64,000 nt of DNA, taken from positions 44,077 through 108,076 of the forward strand of contig NZ_SPDV01000019.1 of the NCBI RefSeq assembly GCF_004564275.1, given 5' to 3'. Below, in pieces: positions 51,037-59,973 of this stretch. Position numbers and translations under genes: made by a program. The stretch comes from Sphingomonas parva (ex Maeng et al. 2020) (GTDB taxonomy: Bacteria > Pseudomonadota > Alphaproteobacteria > Sphingomonadales > Sphingomonadaceae). Position 1 is the first letter of the stretch. Each line of letters begins with the position of its first letter. The notes beneath the pieces were generated by a model. It saw only the letters and a program-made list of their open reading frames with translations, had not been told where the DNA came from and did no database searches.

Positions 51037-51938
51037 CCCAGCGTCGCGCCGGCGGGGACGACAAAGCCGCGGAGCAGCTCGGCCGGCGTCATCGGCGCCC
51101 GCCCGGCGCGCTGGACCAGCGTCGGCACGATCGAGCCGGTGGCGCAGGCGATGGCGAGACCGTGGTCGAGCACCGTGCCCGGCGTGCCGGAGAGCGTGCC
51201 GATCTCGGCCGCGTGGACCTTGATCCGCTCTCCGCCGAACAGGAAGAAGGCGCCCGGCGCCGGCGCGAAGGCGCGGACCTGCCGCTCGACATCGGCCGCG
51301 CTGTGGGCGAAATCGAGCCGCGCCTCCTCCTTGCCGATCTTGGCGGCGTAGGTGACGCCCTCCTCGGGCTGCGGTACCGGAACGATCGCGTCGAGCCGGG
51401 CCAGCGTCTCGACCATCAGCGCCGCGCCGCGCGTCGCGAGCTCCTCGGTCAGCGCTCCCGCGGTCTTGCGGCCGACCGGCGTCTCGACGGTGGCGAGCAT
51501 CGGGCCGGTGTCGAGCCCACGCTCCATCTGCATGATCGTCACGCCGGTCAGGGCGTCCCCGGCGAGGATCGCCCTTTGCACCGGCGCCGCGCCGCGCCAG
51601 CGCGGCAGCAGCGAGCCGTGGACGTTGAGGCAGCCCCGGCGCGGCGCATCGAGGATCGGTTGCGGCAGGATCAGCCCGTAAGCGGCGACCACCGCTGCAT
51701 CGAGATCGAGTGCAGCAAACGCGGCCTGGGCCTCCGCGTCGCGCAGCGTGAGAGGGGTCCTGACCTCGATACCCGCGTCCTCCGCCCGCTGCTGAACGGG
51801 GGAGGGGCGAAGCGCCTTGCCGCGTCCTGCGGGGCGCGGCGGCTGCGAATAGACGGCGACCACCTCGTGCCCGGCGGCGAGCAGGGCGTCGAGCGTCGGC
51901 ACGGCAAAATCCGGTGTACCCATGAAGGCGATGCGCAT
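51033..51938 (-). CDS. fmt: Methionyl-tRNA formyltransferase
   Basis: A 301-residue enzyme that formylates initiator Met-t[23 protein letters not shown] starts the formyl-binding domain, and [20 protein letters not shown], with the catalytic Asn-His pair and a later [11 protein letters not shown]sp, forms the active site. The C-terminal tRNA-binding domain ends in [14 protein letters not shown]. The start at 51938 is preferred to 51983. It is divergent from recR and followed by truA in one unit. The peptide deformylase gene def lies just beyond recR. Confidence 0.95.
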   Translation of the reverse strand: MRIAFMGTPDFAVPTLDALLAAGHEVVAVYSQPPRPAGRGKALRPSPVQQRAEDAGIEVRTPLTLRDAEAQAAFAALDLDAAVVAAYGLILPQPILDAPRRGCLNVHGSLLPRWRGAAPVQRAILAGDALTGVTIMQMERGLDTGPMLATVETPVGRKTAGALTEELATRGAALMVETLARLDAIVPVPQPEEGVTYAAKIGKEEARLDFAHSAADVERQVRAFAPAPGAFFLFGGERIKVHAAEIGTLSGTPGTVLDHGLAIACATGSIVPTLVQRAGRAPMTPAELLRGFVVPAGATLG

Positions 51939-52018
51939 GGCGGCGCGTGTAGCGGGCGAGACGAGGAGGGGGAAGGGAGTCACAATTCCTCTCCGTACCG
52001 GGGGGATTGGTCCCCGAT

Positions 52019-52047
52019 TTGAATCCTCGCCGTCCGCCCGCTACCTG
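52019..52047 (+). promoter_or_regulatory. recR promoter placing transcription start on the ATG
   Basis: TTGAAT (52019-52024), 17 bases, TACCTG (52042-52047). The start codon A is at 52054, seven bases after the -10, so the message would be leaderless. No ribosome site precedes the ATG. Confidence 0.5.
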
Positions 52048-52053
52048 TGCGCC

Positions 52054-52650
52054 ATGGCCTCTCCCGAAATCGACGCGCTGACCCAGGCGCTGGCGCGCCT
52101 GCCCGGGCTCGGTCCGCGCTCGGCGCGGCGCGCGGTGCTGCACCTGCTGAAGAAGCGGGAGGTGGCGCTGACGCCGCTGCTGCGCGCGCTCGAGCAGGTG
52201 AACGAGCGCCTCTCGGTCTGCTCGCTTTGCGGCAATGTCGACACGTCCGATCCGTGCGCGGTCTGCTCCGATCCGCGCCGCGACGATCGCCTGCTCTGCG
52301 TCGTCGAGGAGGTGTCGGACCTGTGGGCGCTCGACCGTTCGCGATTGTTCCCCGGCCGCTTCCACGTTCTCGGCGGCCGCCTCTCCGCGCTGGAAGGCGT
52401 GCGGCCGGAAGATCTCTCGATCGACCGGCTGATCGCGCGCGTCGCCGGGGGCGGCATCGACGAAGTGGTGCTGGCGATGAATGCCACGCTGGAGGGCCAG
52501 ACCACGGCCCATTATCTCGCCGAGCGGCTGGAGGGCCATCCAGTGCGGATTACCCAGCTCGCCCACGGCCTGCCGGTCGGCGGCGAGCTCGACTATCTCG
52601 ACGAAGGCACGCTCGCCCAAGCCTTGCGGGCGCGGCGGCCGGTGGCCTGA
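52054..52650 (+). CDS. recR: Recombination mediator protein RecR
   Basis: A 198-residue protein of RecFOR gap repair. The helix-hairpin-helix is [20 protein letters not shown]; the zinc finger is [16 protein letters not shown] (Cys56, 59, 68, 71); the Toprim domain runs from [17 protein letters not shown] to [20 protein letters not shown]. Start chosen for family length; see the promoter entry for the apparent lack of a leader. Confidence 0.95.
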   Translation: MASPEIDALTQALARLPGLGPRSARRAVLHLLKKREVALTPLLRALEQVNERLSVCSLCGNVDTSDPCAVCSDPRRDDRLLCVVEEVSDLWALDRSRLFPGRFHVLGGRLSALEGVRPEDLSIDRLIARVAGGGIDEVVLAMNATLEGQTTAHYLAERLEGHPVRITQLAHGLPVGGELDYLDEGTLAQALRARRPVA

Positions 52651-52700
52651 TCGCCACGGCGGAGCGCCCCTAAACGGGGCTTCTTCGCAGCTGCAAAATC

Positions 52701-52729
52701 TTGATTTCGGGGGCTCTCTCACCTATTTC
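52701..52729 (+). promoter_or_regulatory. def promoter placing transcription start on the ATG
   Basis: TTGATT (52701-52706), 17 bases, TATTTC (52724-52729). The ATG begins at 52736, seven bases after the -10, and no ribosome site is visible, the same layout as recR. Confidence 0.5.
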
Positions 52730-52735
52730 GGGCCT

Positions 52736-53275
52736 ATGGCCATCCTCCCGATCATCGAGACTCCGGACCCGTTGCTCCGGCAGAAATCCACGCCCGTCGA
52801 GGCGGTCACGGACGAGATCCGGACGCTGATCGACGACATGTTCGAGACGATGTACGCCGCGCCGGGCATCGGCCTCGCTGCCATCCAGGTCGGCGTGCCC
52901 AAGCGCCTGCTCGTCATCGATCTCCAGGAGGAGGAAGACGAGGACGGCAAGCCGGTGCGCCAGCCCCTGGTCTTCATCAACCCCGAGATCCTCGAGGAAT
53001 CCGACCATTTCGTGCCCTATAACGAGGGCTGCCTCTCGGTCCCCGAAATGTATGCCGAGGTCGACCGGCCGGACCGGATCCGCGCCCGCTGGCTCGATCG
53101 CGACGGCGTCAGCCACGAGGAAGAGCTGACCGGCCTGCTCGCGGTCTGCCTGCAGCACGAGATGGACCATCTCGAAGGCATATTGTTCATCGACCATCTC
53201 TCCCGCCTGAAGCGCGAGATGATCCTCAAGAAGCTCGCCAAGTACCGGAAAGAGAAAGCGAAGCTGGCCGCCTAA
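52736..53275 (+). CDS. def: Peptide deformylase
   Basis: A 179-residue metalloenzyme that removes the formyl group from nascent proteins. All three motifs are present: GIGLAAIQVG (44-53), EGCLSVPE with Cys99, and QHEMDHLEG with His141 and His145 that hold the metal. ATG 52736 gives the canonical MAILPIIETPDPLLR start. Confidence 0.96.
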   Translation: MAILPIIETPDPLLRQKSTPVEAVTDEIRTLIDDMFETMYAAPGIGLAAIQVGVPKRLLVIDLQEEEDEDGKPVRQPLVFINPEILEESDHFVPYNEGCLSVPEMYAEVDRPDRIRARWLDRDGVSHEEELTGLLAVCLQHEMDHLEGILFIDHLSRLKREMILKKLAKYRKEKAKLAA

Positions 53276-53289
53276 GCGGCACTCCCAAG

Positions 53290-53415
53290 CACGTCATCCC
53301 GGCGAAAGTCGGGATCTCGGGTCGGAAGCGCGCAGTCGCCGGTGGAAGGTTCGGCGCATTCGCTTGAAGCTCGCGCCTTCTCCCCCTGAGATGCCGGCTT
53401 TCGCCGGGATGACGT
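53290..53415. repeat. Long imperfect inverted repeat downstream of def
   Basis: Left arm around 53291-53318 (acgtcatcccggcgaaag, then tcgggatctc) pairs with the right arm around 53388-53415 (gagatgccggc, then tttcgccgggatgacgt), separated by about 69 bases. This is the form of a dispersed sphingomonad palindromic repeat. It could also terminate def transcription. No gene is supported in the 281-base gap. Confidence 0.65.
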
Positions 53416-53500
53416 GTCCCGGTAAGGGTGCGCCCCACGCGCCGGCGCGTTTCCTTTCTCCATTTCTCCACAGCTATTTTTCCCTTGCTTCCGCAAAGGC

Positions 53501-53529
53501 TTGAGCAGGCGCGTTCGCTCGCGTAGGTT
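53501..53529 (+). promoter_or_regulatory. rmuC promoter
   Basis: TTGAGC (53501-53506), 17 bases, TAGGTT (53524-53529); start predicted near 53536, so the leader to ATG 53557 is about 21 bases. Confidence 0.5.
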
Positions 53530-53541
53530 CCTGCTTCGTTC
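53527..53541 (+). promoter_or_regulatory. LexA-type box at the rmuC promoter
   Basis: GTTC-CTGCTTC-GTTC, an exact match to the alphaproteobacterial direct-repeat LexA box (GTTC-N7-GTTC). It overlaps the -10 and the start point, an ideal place for SOS repression. Confidence 0.6.
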
Positions 53542-53556
53542 CTGTGGGGTTTGAAC

Positions 53557-55050
53557 ATGGATCCGCTCGTCATCGTCGCCATCGCCGCCGCTTTCGCGGG
53601 CGTCGCCGCGGGCTGGCTGCTCGGCAGCCGGCTGGCCGCAACCCTGCGCAGGGAGCGCGACGCCGCGGTGGAAAACCATCGCAGCGCCGTCGCCGACCTC
53701 GCCGTCGCCGAGGAACGGGCGAAGCAGTTGCCGGCGCTCCAGGAACAGCTCCATGCACTGACCGCCGAGCGCAACACGGCGCTGCAGGAGACGGCGGCGC
53801 TGCGGCCGGTCGCCGCGCGGGTCGCGCCGCTCGAGGCGGAGATCGCCACCCTACGCGCCGAGCGCCAGCAGCTCGCCGAGGCCAAAGCGGCGTTCGAGAA
53901 GGGCGAGGAGGAGCGCCGCCGCGCCTATGAGGAGCAGCTCGCCAACCTCAAGGATCTCGAGACGAAGGTCGAAACGCGGTTCGGCGAGCTGGCCGGCAAG
54001 GCGCTCGAAGGCGCGCACGACAGCTTCCTCAAGCGAGCCGAGGAAAGATTCAAGCATAGCGAGCAGCTCGCCAGCAATGGTCTCAAGGCGCTGCTCCAGC
54101 CGGTCAACGAGCGGCTGCAGCGTTACGAGGAGGGCGTCGCCAAGGTCGAAGCCGAGCGGCGGGACGCCTTCGGCAATCTCGTCGGCCTGATCGAATCGAT
54201 GCGCGTCGGCCAGGAGAAGGTCAGCGCGGAGGCCGCCAAGCTCGTCAACTCGCTACGCAACGCGCCGAAATCGCGCGGCCGCTGGGGCGAGCAGCAGCTC
54301 AAGAACGTGCTCGAGACCTGCGGCCTGACCGAGAATTGCGACTTCCAGACGGAGGTAAGCGTCGAGAGCGAGGACGGACGCCTGCGGCCCGACGTCATCA
54401 TCCGGATTCCGGGCGGCCGGACGCTGATCATCGACGCCAAGGTCTCGCTCAACGCCTATCAGGATGCGTTCGGCGCGGTGGACGAAGCAGAGCGCAACAT
54501 CGGTCTCGCGGCGCATGCGGCGGCCATGCGGGCGCACGTGACGACGCTCGGCAACAAGGCGTATCAGAACCAGTTCGGCAACAGCCCGGACTATGTGATC
54601 ATGTTCGTGCCTGGAGAGCATTTCCTCTCCGCCGCCCTGGAGCATGATCCGAGCCTCTGGGACTATGCATTCGATCGCAAGGTGCTGCTCGCCACGCCGA
54701 CCAATCTGATCGCGATCGCGCGCTCGGTCGCCTCCGTCTGGCAGCAGGAGGCGCTGGCGAAGAACGCGCGGGACATCGCTCTGCTCGGCAAGGAGCTGTA
54801 CGATCGTCTCGCCAAGGTCGGCGAGGACCTGCGCAGGGTCGGCACCGGCCTCAACAGCGCGGTCACCAACTTCAACACCTTCACCAATTCGTTCAACAGC
54901 CGCCTGGTCTCGACCGGTCGCAAGTTCCGCGAGCTGAACATCGAGACCGGCTCGCGCGAGCTCGACGACGTCCCGAAGGTCGAGGCGCTGGCGAGCGCCG
55001 GCGAGGTGGCAATGATCGAGGCGCGCCCGATCGACGAGGCGGCCGAGTAA
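53557..55050 (+). CDS. rmuC: DNA recombination protein RmuC
   Basis: A 497-residue protein with an N-terminal membrane anchor (PLVIVAIAAAFAGVAAGWLL), a long coiled coil (about 28-200) and the RmuC nuclease-like domain with GRWGEQQLKNVLETCGLTEN, RPDVIIRIPGGRTLIIDAKV and PDYVIMFVPGEHFLSAALEH. The PD-(D/E)xK-type residues (D and K in IIRIP...IIDAK) are kept. RmuC limits inversion at short inverted repeats and may act in DNA damage response. Start at ATG 53557; a TTG two codons earlier is possible. Confidence 0.93.
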   Translation: MDPLVIVAIAAAFAGVAAGWLLGSRLAATLRRERDAAVENHRSAVADLAVAEERAKQLPALQEQLHALTAERNTALQETAALRPVAARVAPLEAEIATLRAERQQLAEAKAAFEKGEEERRRAYEEQLANLKDLETKVETRFGELAGKALEGAHDSFLKRAEERFKHSEQLASNGLKALLQPVNERLQRYEEGVAKVEAERRDAFGNLVGLIESMRVGQEKVSAEAAKLVNSLRNAPKSRGRWGEQQLKNVLETCGLTENCDFQTEVSVESEDGRLRPDVIIRIPGGRTLIIDAKVSLNAYQDAFGAVDEAERNIGLAAHAAAMRAHVTTLGNKAYQNQFGNSPDYVIMFVPGEHFLSAALEHDPSLWDYAFDRKVLLATPTNLIAIARSVASVWQQEALAKNARDIALLGKELYDRLAKVGEDLRRVGTGLNSAVTNFNTFTNSFNSRLVSTGRKFRELNIETGSRELDDVPKVEALASAGEVAMIEARPIDEAAE

Positions 55051-55058
55051 GAGAGGTC

Positions 55059-55074
55059 CTCCCGCAAGCGGGAG
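55059..55074. terminator. Short hairpin between rmuC and the convergent lipoprotein gene
   Basis: CTCCCGC (55059-55065) and GCGGGAG (55068-55074) with a 2-base loop. A candidate bidirectional terminator, but without a T tract. Confidence 0.4.
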
Positions 55075-55083
55075 AATCTGATC

Positions 55084-55488
55084 CTAGACGTCCCAGTCCT
55101 TGCGCCGGGCGCCGCCGCAGCCGCGGACGGTCTGGCCGTCGGCGGTGACAAGGACCTCGTGCTCGTAGCCGTGGCCGCTCATGTCGTCGATGCACCGGTT
55201 GTAGCTGACGTCGACAGTCAGGCGCGCCGTCTCGTAGCGGCGGCCGTTGAAGCTCGGCCTCGGATCGGGGCGCGCGACCTGGATCTTCTGATCGCCGTAG
55301 CCGCCGGTGTAGTCGATCTGGCGGCCGTGAATGACGAGGTTCCAGCCGGGCTCGTTGCCGCGGGCTTCGTAATGCTCGAGGCCCGGATCCTGGGGCGGCG
55401 GGTTCGAGATGGCCGGATAGGCGCAGGCCGCGCAGACCGCCAGCATCGCCCAGGCGGGCCAGCGCGGCATCGTTACTCGGTTACGCAT
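55084..55488 (-). CDS. Putative lipoprotein with an envelope-domain-like fold
   Basis: A 134-residue protein beginning MRNRVTMPRWPAWAMLAVCA with an Ala-Cys lipobox candidate (VCAAC). The mature part is beta-rich, with ARGNEPGWNLVIHGRQIDYT, PSFNGRRYETARLTVDVSYN and two Cys residues (NRCIDDMSGHGYEH, VRGCGGARRKDWDV). The EPGWNLVI stretch resembles COG3650-type outer-membrane-linked lipoproteins of unknown role; uncertain. Start 55488 follows AAGG. Four copies of GTTAC/GTAAC lie near its start (55472-55560). Confidence 0.6.
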   Translation of the reverse strand: MRNRVTMPRWPAWAMLAVCAACAYPAISNPPPQDPGLEHYEARGNEPGWNLVIHGRQIDYTGGYGDQKIQVARPDPRPSFNGRRYETARLTVDVSYNRCIDDMSGHGYEHEVLVTADGQTVRGCGGARRKDWDV

Positions 55489-55562
55489 GAACCTTACTCC
55501 GTTACGACCCGTCAAAGCGTTCGAACGGAATCGATGTTCCTACCTGAACGAAGCCGTAACGT

Positions 55563-56366
55563 TCATGGTTGTCGCCGCCATTGGTTTATGACTTCATAGG
55601 CCATCACCGCCGTCGCGACCGCGGCGTTGAGGCTGTCCGCCTTGCCGAGCATCGGCATCTTCACCAGCACGTCGCACTCGGCCTCATATTCGGGGGGCAG
55701 GCCCTGCGCCTCGTTGCCCACGAGGATGAAGGCGGGCTTGCGGTAGCGCGGCGCCTGATAATCGTGCTCAGCCTTGAGGCTGGTGCCGATCAGCTCGCCC
55801 TCGCCAGCGCGCAGCCAGGCAACGAACTGGTCCCACGGTGCGGCGGCGATCCGCTGGGTGAAGAGGGCGCCCATCGTCGCCCGCACCGCCTCGACCGAGA
55901 AGGGATCGACGCAATCGTCGACCAGGATCAGGCCGCCGGCGCCGACCGCGTCGCCGGTCCGCAGGATCGTGCCGAGATTGCCCGGATCGCGCAGCGACTG
56001 GGCCACGATCCACAGGTCCGCGGCGCTCCGGTCGAGACGATCGAGCGTGAGGTCGAGCGCCCGGTAGACGCCGAGGACGGTCTGCGGATTGTCCTTGCCG
56101 GAGAGCTTGTGGAGGATGTCCGAGCTGGTCTCGATCACGTCGCCGCCCGCGGCCTCCGTCGCGGCGATCAGCTGGTCGAGCAAAGGATGGCCGCCGTGCT
56201 CCCAGTAGAACAGGATCTCGGGCACGAAGCCGGCCTCGAGCGCCTCGGTGAGGATGCGCAGCCCCTCGGCGATGAACAGGCCCTCGCGGCGACGGTTCTT
56301 CTTTTCCCGCAGCCCGCGGACCTGCTTGACCAGGGGATTGGAGAAAGCGGTGATCTGCCTCGGCAT
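55563..56366 (-). CDS. TrmH/SpoU-family RNA 2'-O-methyltransferase
   Basis: A 267-residue SPOUT methyltransferase. The N-terminal substrate-binding domain starts ITAFSNPLVKQVRGLREKKN and RREGLFIAEGLRILTEALEA. The knotted catalytic domain has VAQSLRDPGNLGTILRTGDA (motif 1), FILVGNEAQGLPPEYEAECD (motif 2) and VKMPMLGKADSLNAAVATAV (motif 3). It methylates ribose in tRNA or rRNA; the exact base is unknown. It abuts the HPr gene at one base. Confidence 0.9.
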   Translation of the reverse strand: MPRQITAFSNPLVKQVRGLREKKNRRREGLFIAEGLRILTEALEAGFVPEILFYWEHGGHPLLDQLIAATEAAGGDVIETSSDILHKLSGKDNPQTVLGVYRALDLTLDRLDRSAADLWIVAQSLRDPGNLGTILRTGDAVGAGGLILVDDCVDPFSVEAVRATMGALFTQRIAAAPWDQFVAWLRAGEGELIGTSLKAEHDYQAPRYRKPAFILVGNEAQGLPPEYEAECDVLVKMPMLGKADSLNAAVATAVMAYEVINQWRRQP

Positions 56367-56632
56367 CAGTCCTCGCCGAAGCGTTCCTCGACGAGCCCGG
56401 CGAGCGCCGCCACCGCCTCGTCGGCACCGTCGCCGATCGCGGTGATGGTGATCGAATCCCCCATTGCGGCGCCGAGCATCATCAGGCCCATGATCGAGGT
56501 GCCGCAGACGCGCGAGCCGTCCTTCTCCACCTCGACCTGCGCCGACTGGCCTGCGGCGAGGGTGACGAATTTGGCGCTGGCCCGGGCGTGAAGGCCGCGC
56601 TTGTTGCGGAGCTCGACGGTCCGGCTTGCCAC
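56366..56632 (-). CDS. ptsH: Phosphocarrier protein HPr
   Basis: An 88-residue HPr. The phosphorylated His15 is in RNKRGLHARASAKFV and the regulatory site Ser46 in VCGTSIMGLMMLGA, both at canonical positions. It passes phosphate from EI to EIIA and is a target of HPr kinase. Part of the ptsH-EIIA-rapZ-hprK-chvG-chvI string; the EI gene is not in the window. Confidence 0.93.
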   Translation of the reverse strand: MASRTVELRNKRGLHARASAKFVTLAAGQSAQVEVEKDGSRVCGTSIMGLMMLGAAMGDSITITAIGDGADEAVAALAGLVEERFGED

Positions 56633-56634
56633 GC

Positions 56635-57039
56635 TCAGACCGTTTCGCCCAGGATTTCCGACGCGACCGAAATGTACTTGCGGCCGGCGTCGCGGGCCGC
56701 CGCGACCGCGGCCTTGACGTCCATCGTCTTGCGCGCGCCTTCGAGGCGGATCAGCATCGGCAGGTTCACGCCGGCGATCACCTCTACCCGCTCCGACTTC
56801 ATCAGCGAGATCGCCAGGTTCGACGGCGTGCCGCCGAACAGATCGGTGAGGATGATCACCCCGCTGCCGTCATCGGCGCGGCCGATCGCCGCGGCGATGT
56901 CGTTGCGCCGCCCCTCCATGTCGTCGTCCGGGCCGATGCAGATCGCCTCGATGCGCTGCTGCGGGCCGACGACATGCTCCATGGCGGTGACGAATTCGGC
57001 CGCGAGTCGGCCGTGGGTCACCAGAACCAAACCAATCAT
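56635..57039 (-). CDS. PTS EIIA component, mannose/fructose type
   Basis: A 134-residue EIIA-Man-like protein with the phosphorylated His9 in IGLVLVTHGRLAAEFV and the ILTDLFGGTPSNLAISLM motif. No sugar-transport EIIB/IIC is nearby, so it likely acts in regulation rather than uptake, as is usual in alphaproteobacteria. Confidence 0.9.
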   Translation of the reverse strand: MIGLVLVTHGRLAAEFVTAMEHVVGPQQRIEAICIGPDDDMEGRRNDIAAAIGRADDGSGVIILTDLFGGTPSNLAISLMKSERVEVIAGVNLPMLIRLEGARKTMDVKAAVAAARDAGRKYISVASEILGETV

Positions 57040-57048
57040 TCAACCATC

Positions 57049-57981
57049 CTATTCCTGCGGCCCGCCCCCCGAAGGGCCGCCCTCCACGCCCTCGCGCGGC
57101 GGCGAGGCGAGGTCACGATGCTCAACCGTGGGCGAAAATCCCTTTTCGCGCAACACCGCGCCAATACGCTCCGCCACATGAACGGAACGGTGTCTTCCGC
57201 CGGTACAGCCGAAGGCGATGGTCACGTAGGATCGCCCTTCGTCGCGGTAGCGGGGCAGGAGGGTGAGGAGCAGATCCTCGATCCGCGCCAGGACGGGCCC
57301 GTACGATTCATCCTCGGCGATATGGGCGCCGACCGCGGGATCGAGACCGGTCAGCTCGCGCAATTCGTCCTGCCAATAAGGGTTCCTGAGGAAGCGCATG
57401 TCGAACACGCTGTCGGCATTGCGCGGCAGCCCGCGCGCGAAGCCGAATGACATGATGGTCACGGTGGGCGTCAGCGCGCCCGCGGCGAAGCGCTCCCGGA
57501 CCTGCTGCTGCAGCGCCTTGGGGACCGTGTCGGTGGTGTCGATGACATGGTCGGCCCAGCGGCGGAGCGGCGCCATCAGCTCCCGTTCGGCGGCGATGCC
57601 GTCGGTTGCGGGACGGTCCGGCGCGAGCGGGTGGCGGCGGCGAGTCTCCGAATAGCGGCGCAGCAGCTCGACTCCGCCGCAGTCGAAGAACAGGGTCTCA
57701 ACCGGGAAATCGTGCTCGGCAATCAGGCTCTTGATCTGCTCGACGATCCTCTTGGCGTCGAAATCCCGGGTGCGGCTGTCGATGCCGATCGCGAGCGGCC
57801 GACGGCGGCGCGACATCCCCTTGCCGAGGGGGGTCGAGAGGAGATGCTCGAGCAGCGACAGGGGAAGATTGTCGACGACCTCCCAGCCGATGTCCTCCAG
57901 CGTCTTGAGCGCGGTCGATTTGCCTGCACCGGAGAGGCCGGTGACGAGCAGGATTCGTTGGGGACGGGTGCCGGAGGTCAC
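57049..57981 (-). CDS. rapZ: RNase adapter protein RapZ
   Basis: A 310-residue P-loop protein. Walker A is VTGLSGAGKSTALKTLED (Lys21), followed by WEVVDNLPLSLL and the C-terminal block IAFGCTGGRHRSVHVAERIG, the RapZ signature. RapZ proteins bind nucleotides and can direct RNase E to small RNAs; the alphaproteobacterial role is less studied. A Gly/Pro-rich tail (EGVEGGPSGGGPQE) is short and variable. Confidence 0.92.
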   Translation of the reverse strand: MTSGTRPQRILLVTGLSGAGKSTALKTLEDIGWEVVDNLPLSLLEHLLSTPLGKGMSRRRRPLAIGIDSRTRDFDAKRIVEQIKSLIAEHDFPVETLFFDCGGVELLRRYSETRRRHPLAPDRPATDGIAAERELMAPLRRWADHVIDTTDTVPKALQQQVRERFAAGALTPTVTIMSFGFARGLPRNADSVFDMRFLRNPYWQDELRELTGLDPAVGAHIAEDESYGPVLARIEDLLLTLLPRYRDEGRSYVTIAFGCTGGRHRSVHVAERIGAVLREKGFSPTVEHRDLASPPREGVEGGPSGGGPQE

Positions 57982-57994
57982 GACAGGGCGAAGC

Positions 57995-58420
57995 TCACGT
58001 AAGGGGCAGGCCGAAGCGGAGGAGGGCGCTCTCTACCTTGATCGGCGCCGACGCCTCAAGCGCCGACAGCGCGATGAGCGGCAGGTCGAGGCCGGCGATC
58101 GTCCGCGTCCCTGCGTCCGGCAGGCGCTCGACGGGGAGGTCGAGATCGACAACCAGGCAGACCGGCACGCCGCGCAACGGCTCGAGCTCGACGATTCCGA
58201 CGCCGCGCAGCTCGATCTTCCCCGCGATGCGATCGGGCGGCGTGGCGATCAGCCTCGGGCCGTTGGCGGCGAGAAGGGTGTAATCGTCGCTGACCAGGCG
58301 GGCGCCGCGATCGATCAGGCGGATGGCGAGATCGGACTTGCCGCGGCCCGAGGCGCCGGCGATCAGTACCGCTCGGCCGCCGATCGCGACGCACGAGGCA
58401 TGGACGAGCGCCTCGCTCAT
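57995..58420 (-). CDS. hprK: HPr kinase/phosphorylase, short alphaproteobacterial form
   Basis: A 141-residue protein containing only the P-loop domain: AGASGRGKSDLAIRLIDR (Walker A) and KIELRGVGIVELEPLRGV, the HprK signature. The N-terminal domain of Gram-positive HprK (about 130 residues) is absent, as is usual in this group. It phosphorylates Ser46 of HPr. It overlaps the chvG stop by 4 bases. Confidence 0.9.
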   Translation of the reverse strand: MSEALVHASCVAIGGRAVLIAGASGRGKSDLAIRLIDRGARLVSDDYTLLAANGPRLIATPPDRIAGKIELRGVGIVELEPLRGVPVCLVVDLDLPVERLPDAGTRTIAGLDLPLIALSALEASAPIKVESALLRFGLPLT

Positions 58421-59973
58421 GCCGCGGCCGCCGGCGCCGGAAAGCGGATGACGAAGCGCGCGCCGCTGCTGCCCCCATGCCGGTCCTCGACGTCGATCCT
58501 GCCGCCATGACCTTCGACGGTAGCGCGGGCGAGCGCCAGGCCGAGGCCGGAATGCCGGCCGAACTCCTCCTCCGGCGGCCTGATCGAATGAAAGCGGTCG
58601 AAGATCTGCTCGCGCTTGTCGGCGGGAACGCCGGGGCCTTCGTCTTCGACGGTGACGACGACCTGGTCGTCGATCTCCGCGGCGCCGACCTCGACCAGGC
58701 CGTCGGCGGGGGAGAAGGAAATCGCGTTATCGACCAGATTGTCGATCGCGCGCGCGATCCGCGATTCGTCGCCGGAAACGACGGCGCTGCCGCTTCCCGG
58801 ACGGGCGAAGGCGATGCGCACCTGCCGCTCCGCCGCCTGTCGTTCCCAATGCGGCAGCATCGACTGGATCACCTCGCCCAGATCAACCGGCTCGAAGCGG
58901 GCGCGGGAAAGCTCGGCGTCGAGGCGGGAGATTTCGGCAATCTCCACCACCAGCCGATCGAGCCGGGCGACGTCGTGGCGGACGACGTCGAGCAGCCGCT
59001 GCTGGAGCTCCGGATCCTTGACCCGGTCGAGCGTGTCGACGGCCGAGCGCAACGAGGCGAGGGGGTTCTTGAGCTCGTGCGTCACGTCGGCGGCGAAGGC
59101 TTCGGTGGCGTCGATCCGGTTCCTCAGCGTGTGGGTCATGTCGTGCAGCGCGCGGGCGAGCAGGCCGATCTCGTCGCGGCGCTCGGGAAGGAGCGGCACC
59201 TTGACCTCCCGCGCGCGGCCGAGCCGGACGCGGTGGGCGGCGCGCGCGAGGCGGCGGAGTGGCAGGGCGATGGTCCGGGCGAGGAACAGCGAGAGCAGCA
59301 CCGAGAGCAGGATGGCGGCGAGCAGGACGAAGCCGAGCGTCATCCTCTCGTCGCGCACGATCGTCCTGATGTCGCGCGCGTTGCGGGTGAGGAGCAGCAC
59401 GCTGTCGGGCGAGACTCGCGCCGCGGCGGAGAGAAAGAGCGTACCCTCCGGTGCACGCCGCAGCATCCGTACCGCGCGGCCGCTGCGAAGCGCCTGCGCC
59501 GCCTCGGGCCACGCGGCGAGGCCTTCGCCGGGCGGAACCACGAGCAGGGGCGCGTCGGGCGCGCCGACGATGGCGTCGAAGACGTTGTCGAGCAGGCGGG
59601 CGACGTTCTTGCGCAGGGGCTCGCGCGCCGGATCGCGCAGCTCGTAGGTCGGCGGCGCCCCGGCCCAGCTGTCCATCGCCTGGCTGCCGTCGGCGCGGAA
59701 CAGGCGCAGCCGCGTGCCGGAGGCTGCGCCGGTTCGGCGGAGGAGCCACGCGCGCTCGGCCGGATCGGCGACGCGCAGCGAGTCCGAGATGATGCGGACC
59801 TCGGTCTCGGCGGTGACGAGTCCGGCCGCGGTCAGCCGGCTGCGGAAGCCGTCGAGATAGAAAAGCGAGCCGGCGAGCATTGCCAGGGCGAAAATGTTGA
59901 CCGCGAGGATGCGGTGGAGAAGCATCCAGCGGCCCGACCAGCGCGTGTCGAGCGCGCGGACGTCACTCCTCGC
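58417..59973 (-). CDS. chvG: Sensor histidine kinase ChvG
   Basis: A 518-residue sensor kinase. A membrane helix (about 22-40), a periplasmic region, a second helix (about 238-258) and HAMP (about 260-310) precede the phosphorylation site [20 protein letters not shown]. The ATPase has [13 protein letters not shown] (N box), [19 protein letters not shown] (G1) and [17 protein letters not shown] (G2). It senses acid or envelope change and phosphorylates ChvI. TTG 59973 inside the chvI stop region is the best start; ATG 59925 is an alternative. Confidence 0.9.
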   Translation of the reverse strand, partial: ARSDVRALDTRWSGRWMLLHRILAVNIFALAMLAGSLFYLDGFRSRLTAAGLVTAETEVRIISDSLRVADPAERAWLLRRTGAASGTRLRLFRADGSQAMDSWAGAPPTYELRDPAREPLRKNVARLLDNVFDAIVGAPDAPLLVVPPGEGLAAWPEAAQALRSGRAVRMLRRAPEGTLFLSAAARVSPDSVLLLTRNARDIRTIVRDERMTLGFVLLAAILLSVLLSLFLARTIALPLRRLARAAHRVRLGRAREVKVPLLPERRDEIGLLARALHDMTHTLRNRIDATEAFAADVTHELKNPLASLRSAVDTLDRVKDPELQQRLLDVVRHDVARLDRLVVEIAEISRLDAELSRARFEPVDLGEVIQSMLPHWERQAAERQVRIAFARPGSGSAVVSGDESRIARAIDNLVDNAISFSPADGLVEVGAAEIDDQVVVTVEDEGPGVPADKREQIFDRFHSIRPPEEEFGRHSGLGLALARATVEGHGGRIDVEDRHGGSSGARFVIRFPAPAAAA

